Below, in pieces: positions 61,887-64,000 of a DNA stretch of 64,000 nucleotides (positions are counted from its first letter, which is position 1; each line of letters opens with the position of its first letter). This DNA is from Vibrio sp. RE88 (GTDB taxonomy: Bacteria; Pseudomonadota; Gammaproteobacteria; Enterobacterales; Vibrionaceae), in NCBI RefSeq assembly GCF_013113835.1, contig NZ_VTYQ01000003.1, positions 186,001 to 250,000 on the forward strand, read 5' to 3'. The notes beneath the pieces are model-generated. The model saw only the letters and a program-made list of their open reading frames with translations. It made no database searches and was not told the DNA's origin. The translations under genes were made by a program, and so were the position numbers.

Positions 61887-64000
61887 TTATTGGTCTAGCG
61901 GGCTGAGTATGTATTTATACTTCTCTGCACTTTGACCAAATGATTCAACGATACGAACTCTCACGTCATCTAACGTGATTGTTTTTGCCACCTCTCTTGC
62001 CTGAGTAAAGGCTTCCTCACCAAAACCGTTCACTATGGTTAACGCACGGAACCAAGCGACATCCGAGGGGTAGTTGATCGTGTCTTCGAGGTACACATCC
62101 AGCTGTTCCTTCGCAATAGTTAACTCCTCCTGAGTCACTGCAGCTATGAGTTCTTGAATGACCTTGTCTATAGCCTGCTCGACTTTAGGCAGGTCTTCCG
62201 CTGCAACTTGCGCTTCGAGCGTCCAATCGGTTGCCGGCTCATTGTGGTCGGTAGAATAATAGTTGTCGGGTGCGTAATCTAAACTCAGCTCTTCACGCAC
62301 ATAGGCATCTAATCGTCTGGCTAAAATACGCTGAATAACTTTATCAACCAATGCCAGCTTAGCACCCTGAGGCCGTGCCGATTTATTGATGGCACGCAAT
62401 GTATAACGGCTGTTTTGTTCATTGTTAATCGCTAGATTAACTTTGCTATCGGGGCGCTCGTTATAATTCACCTGATAAGACGGCATTGTTGCCGCTTCTA
62501 GTGGAATCGTCGAAACATAATTTTTCACGCCATGCACAACCTGCGATGACTCCAACCCTGCCACAATCACCAGTTTGCTATTGCGAGACTTTCTGAATAG
62601 CTCATCATACGCTTGTTGAACTTGATCTACCGTTACGTTTTCAAAGTCATGGGCATAGGTAGGAAAATAGACGCTTTGCGGTGCGAAGGTGTTAGTCTCA
62701 ATCGCGTCATACCATTGACCAAGTGGAGATTTAAGGTAAGACAGAAGTTCATCAGAGTATTCCTTCTTTAACACTTCGAGCTGCTGTTCACTGAACTTAG
62801 GATACGCCATTAGGTTGTACAGAAGCTTGAGAGCATCATTGGCCTGCTCTTTGGGAACACTAATTTCAAAGCCGTGTTCTGTACCATTAATGTAACTTTG
62901 CACATCAATGTTGTTCTTACGGACATATGACTTGAGCTGCGTACCATTAAACTGACCGACGCCACTCTTTATAATCGTCGCAAGAAGCAACTGAGATGCG
63001 GGTAGCAGTTCTCTGTCTAATACAGCTTTACCCCCTGCCGACATATATACAATGTGGGCAAAATCACTGTCATTTTCAGGGTCAAATAGCACATCAATGC
63101 CATTATCCAAAGACCAGATTACTTCTCCATTTTTCCCATTTGTGGCGTCAGGCAAAGGGTTAATTGACTCAACTTCAATCAATCCATCTACGTCTGTACT
63201 GATACGATTACTGGCAACACCAGGCATTCCATACATGCTTTTCCACTCAGGTAGAGTTTGCTTCACTTGCTCAACCGATTCTGTGCGATCAGTACCGACG
63301 AACACATCATATGAATAAGATAGCATATTTCGTGCATGTTGATTGATGTCCTCAATATCCGCTGTCCGCAGTAATTGATTGAGGCTGCGTTTGTAATCAG
63401 CTAAAGACTGAGAAGGTTCACCTTCTGCTAATTGAAACGTTTTGTCTTCAGCATAATCTTCAGCTCCCCGCTGAAACCAGTCATCATCTGCATGTTCACG
63501 ACTGCTTCGATACTCTGCCATTACTACGTCTAATTCCTCCTGACTCACACCATGATCTCTTATTGACGCCAAAGTCTTCAAAAACAGAGGCTGGACGGTA
63601 TCTCTGTCTTGGGAAGAAAATGCAATTGACGCATCGTACACACGCTCATTAACACTGGTGTAGATACTGGAATCAAAGCCACGCAAAGGTAACGCATGCT
63701 CTGAGTACACCGCGTCCAATCGGTGTGATATTAATCGCGCGACAATGTTATCCTTCCAGTATTCGATACGATCTTCTCTCGTTAAAAGCACATCATTACC
63801 AAGGTAGAATGTCAGTCCGGTTACCGACGGTTCATCAATACCCACTTGAGCAACAAAATCGCCTTTATTGATCTCTGCTTTTGATCGAACCGGCGGTGGT
63901 AGGTCACTGGTCGGCTGCCAATCGGCAAACATCTTCTCAACCAAAGCTTTTGCATCTTTACGCTTAACGTCCCCTACGATAATCAGTTCACTTGATTGAG
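61887..64000 (-). CDS. M16-family zinc protease, C-terminal part (truncated at window edge)
   Basis: The last 704 residues or so of an insulinase/pitrilysin-family protease, running open to the right edge. The reading frame continues upstream of the first in-window start codon (SSELIIVGDVKRKDAKALV), so the true start and the HxxEH zinc motif lie outside. Visible domains are the end of the first M16 domain, then two later M16C-like domains, with repeats of the LVIVAGLESSQ type strand. Such proteins are usually periplasmic (PqqL-like) with a length of about 900. Only the family can be stated. Confidence 0.9.
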   Translation of the reverse strand, partial: QSSELIIVGDVKRKDAKALVEKMFADWQPTSDLPPPVRSKAEINKGDFVAQVGIDEPSVTGLTFYLGNDVLLTREDRIEYWKDNIVARLISHRLDAVYSEHALPLRGFDSSIYTSVNERVYDASIAFSSQDRDTVQPLFLKTLASIRDHGVSQEELDVVMAEYRSSREHADDDWFQRGAEDYAEDKTFQLAEGEPSQSLADYKRSLNQLLRTADIEDINQHARNMLSYSYDVFVGTDRTESVEQVKQTLPEWKSMYGMPGVASNRISTDVDGLIEVESINPLPDATNGKNGEVIWSLDNGIDVLFDPENDSDFAHIVYMSAGGKAVLDRELLPASQLLLATIIKSGVGQFNGTQLKSYVRKNNIDVQSYINGTEHGFEISVPKEQANDALKLLYNLMAYPKFSEQQLEVLKKEYSDELLSYLKSPLGQWYDAIETNTFAPQSVYFPTYAHDFENVTVDQVQQAYDELFRKSRNSKLVIVAGLESSQVVHGVKNYVSTIPLEAATMPSYQVNYNERPDSKVNLAINNEQNSRYTLRAINKSARPQGAKLALVDKVIQRILARRLDAYVREELSLDYAPDNYYSTDHNEPATDWTLEAQVAAEDLPKVEQAIDKVIQELIAAVTQEELTIAKEQLDVYLEDTINYPSDVAWFRALTIVNGFGEEAFTQAREVAKTITLDDVRVRIVESFGQSAEKYKYILSPLDQ

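Overview
This looks like a stretch of core chromosome from a marine gamma-proteobacterium of the genus Vibrio, probably chromosome 1. The assignment is from recognised protein sequences and gene neighbourhoods recalled from Vibrio genomes (tyrR-ycjF-ycjX, sdaC/sdaA, asnS, an HD-GYP protein next to aspC, maeA-DUF3392-sanA, the imelysin/di-haem iron operon, and H-NOX with a hybrid kinase). No database search was possible. I see no tRNA, rRNA, CRISPR array, insertion sequence or phage gene. Genes are closely packed and most units end in clear intrinsic terminators, many of them shared by convergent genes.

Layout. 1-5.6 kb: arginine/ornithine antiporter, a small protein, Dps with an OxyR-type operator, a patatin-like lipase and a chemoreceptor with a long structured leader. 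5.9-11.4 kb: a DOPA-dioxygenase-like protein, then a NarL-type two-component system next to a three-gene TRAP transporter of the keto-acid/lactate type. 11.9-16.2 kb: a basic-tailed winged-helix protein, DUF2982, and the cell-wall trio ldtD-mepK-ycbL. 16.3-21.2 kb: a Fur-type iron operon (imelysin, di-haem oxidoreductase, second imelysin, DUF1513). 21.3-25.7 kb: ribA, an unlisted 58-residue protein, a diguanylate cyclase, a stand-alone BLUF photoreceptor, DUF2947, an HD hydrolase and rimJ. 25.7-31.8 kb: tyrR, ycjF/ycjX, a small membrane protein and class I fumarase.

31.9-39.3 kb: pabB, the NO sensor H-NOX with its hybrid histidine kinase, a NUDIX CoA pyrophosphatase, and the serine pair sdaC/sdaA. 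39.4-45.5 kb: a ToxR-like membrane protein ending in an EAL domain, a tyrosine-permease-like transporter with a possible Phe/Tyr-rich leader peptide, a protein with 15-residue repeats, and a chemoreceptor carrying a periplasmic CxxCH haem site. 45.5-52.7 kb: asnS behind an attenuator-like hairpin, two paralogous small proteins with a PYYWHPDWL core on either side of a MocR-type regulator, an HD-GYP protein and aspC. 52.7-64 kb: an outer-membrane barrel, a small unknown, an HrpB-type helicase, maeA, DUF3392, sanA, a diguanylate cyclase, DUF2797 and the C-terminal part of an M16 protease that runs off the right edge.

Two themes recur. Carbon and nitrogen supply is covered by transporters and enzymes for arginine, keto acids/lactate, serine, aromatic amino acids, aspartate, malate and fumarate. 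Environmental sensing is covered by two chemoreceptors, NO and blue-light sensors, and four c-di-GMP enzymes. The least explained items are the chemoreceptor leader RNA (5609-5696), the asnS attenuator (45544-45605), the PYYWHPDWL pair, the 15-residue repeat protein and the ToxR-like EAL protein.
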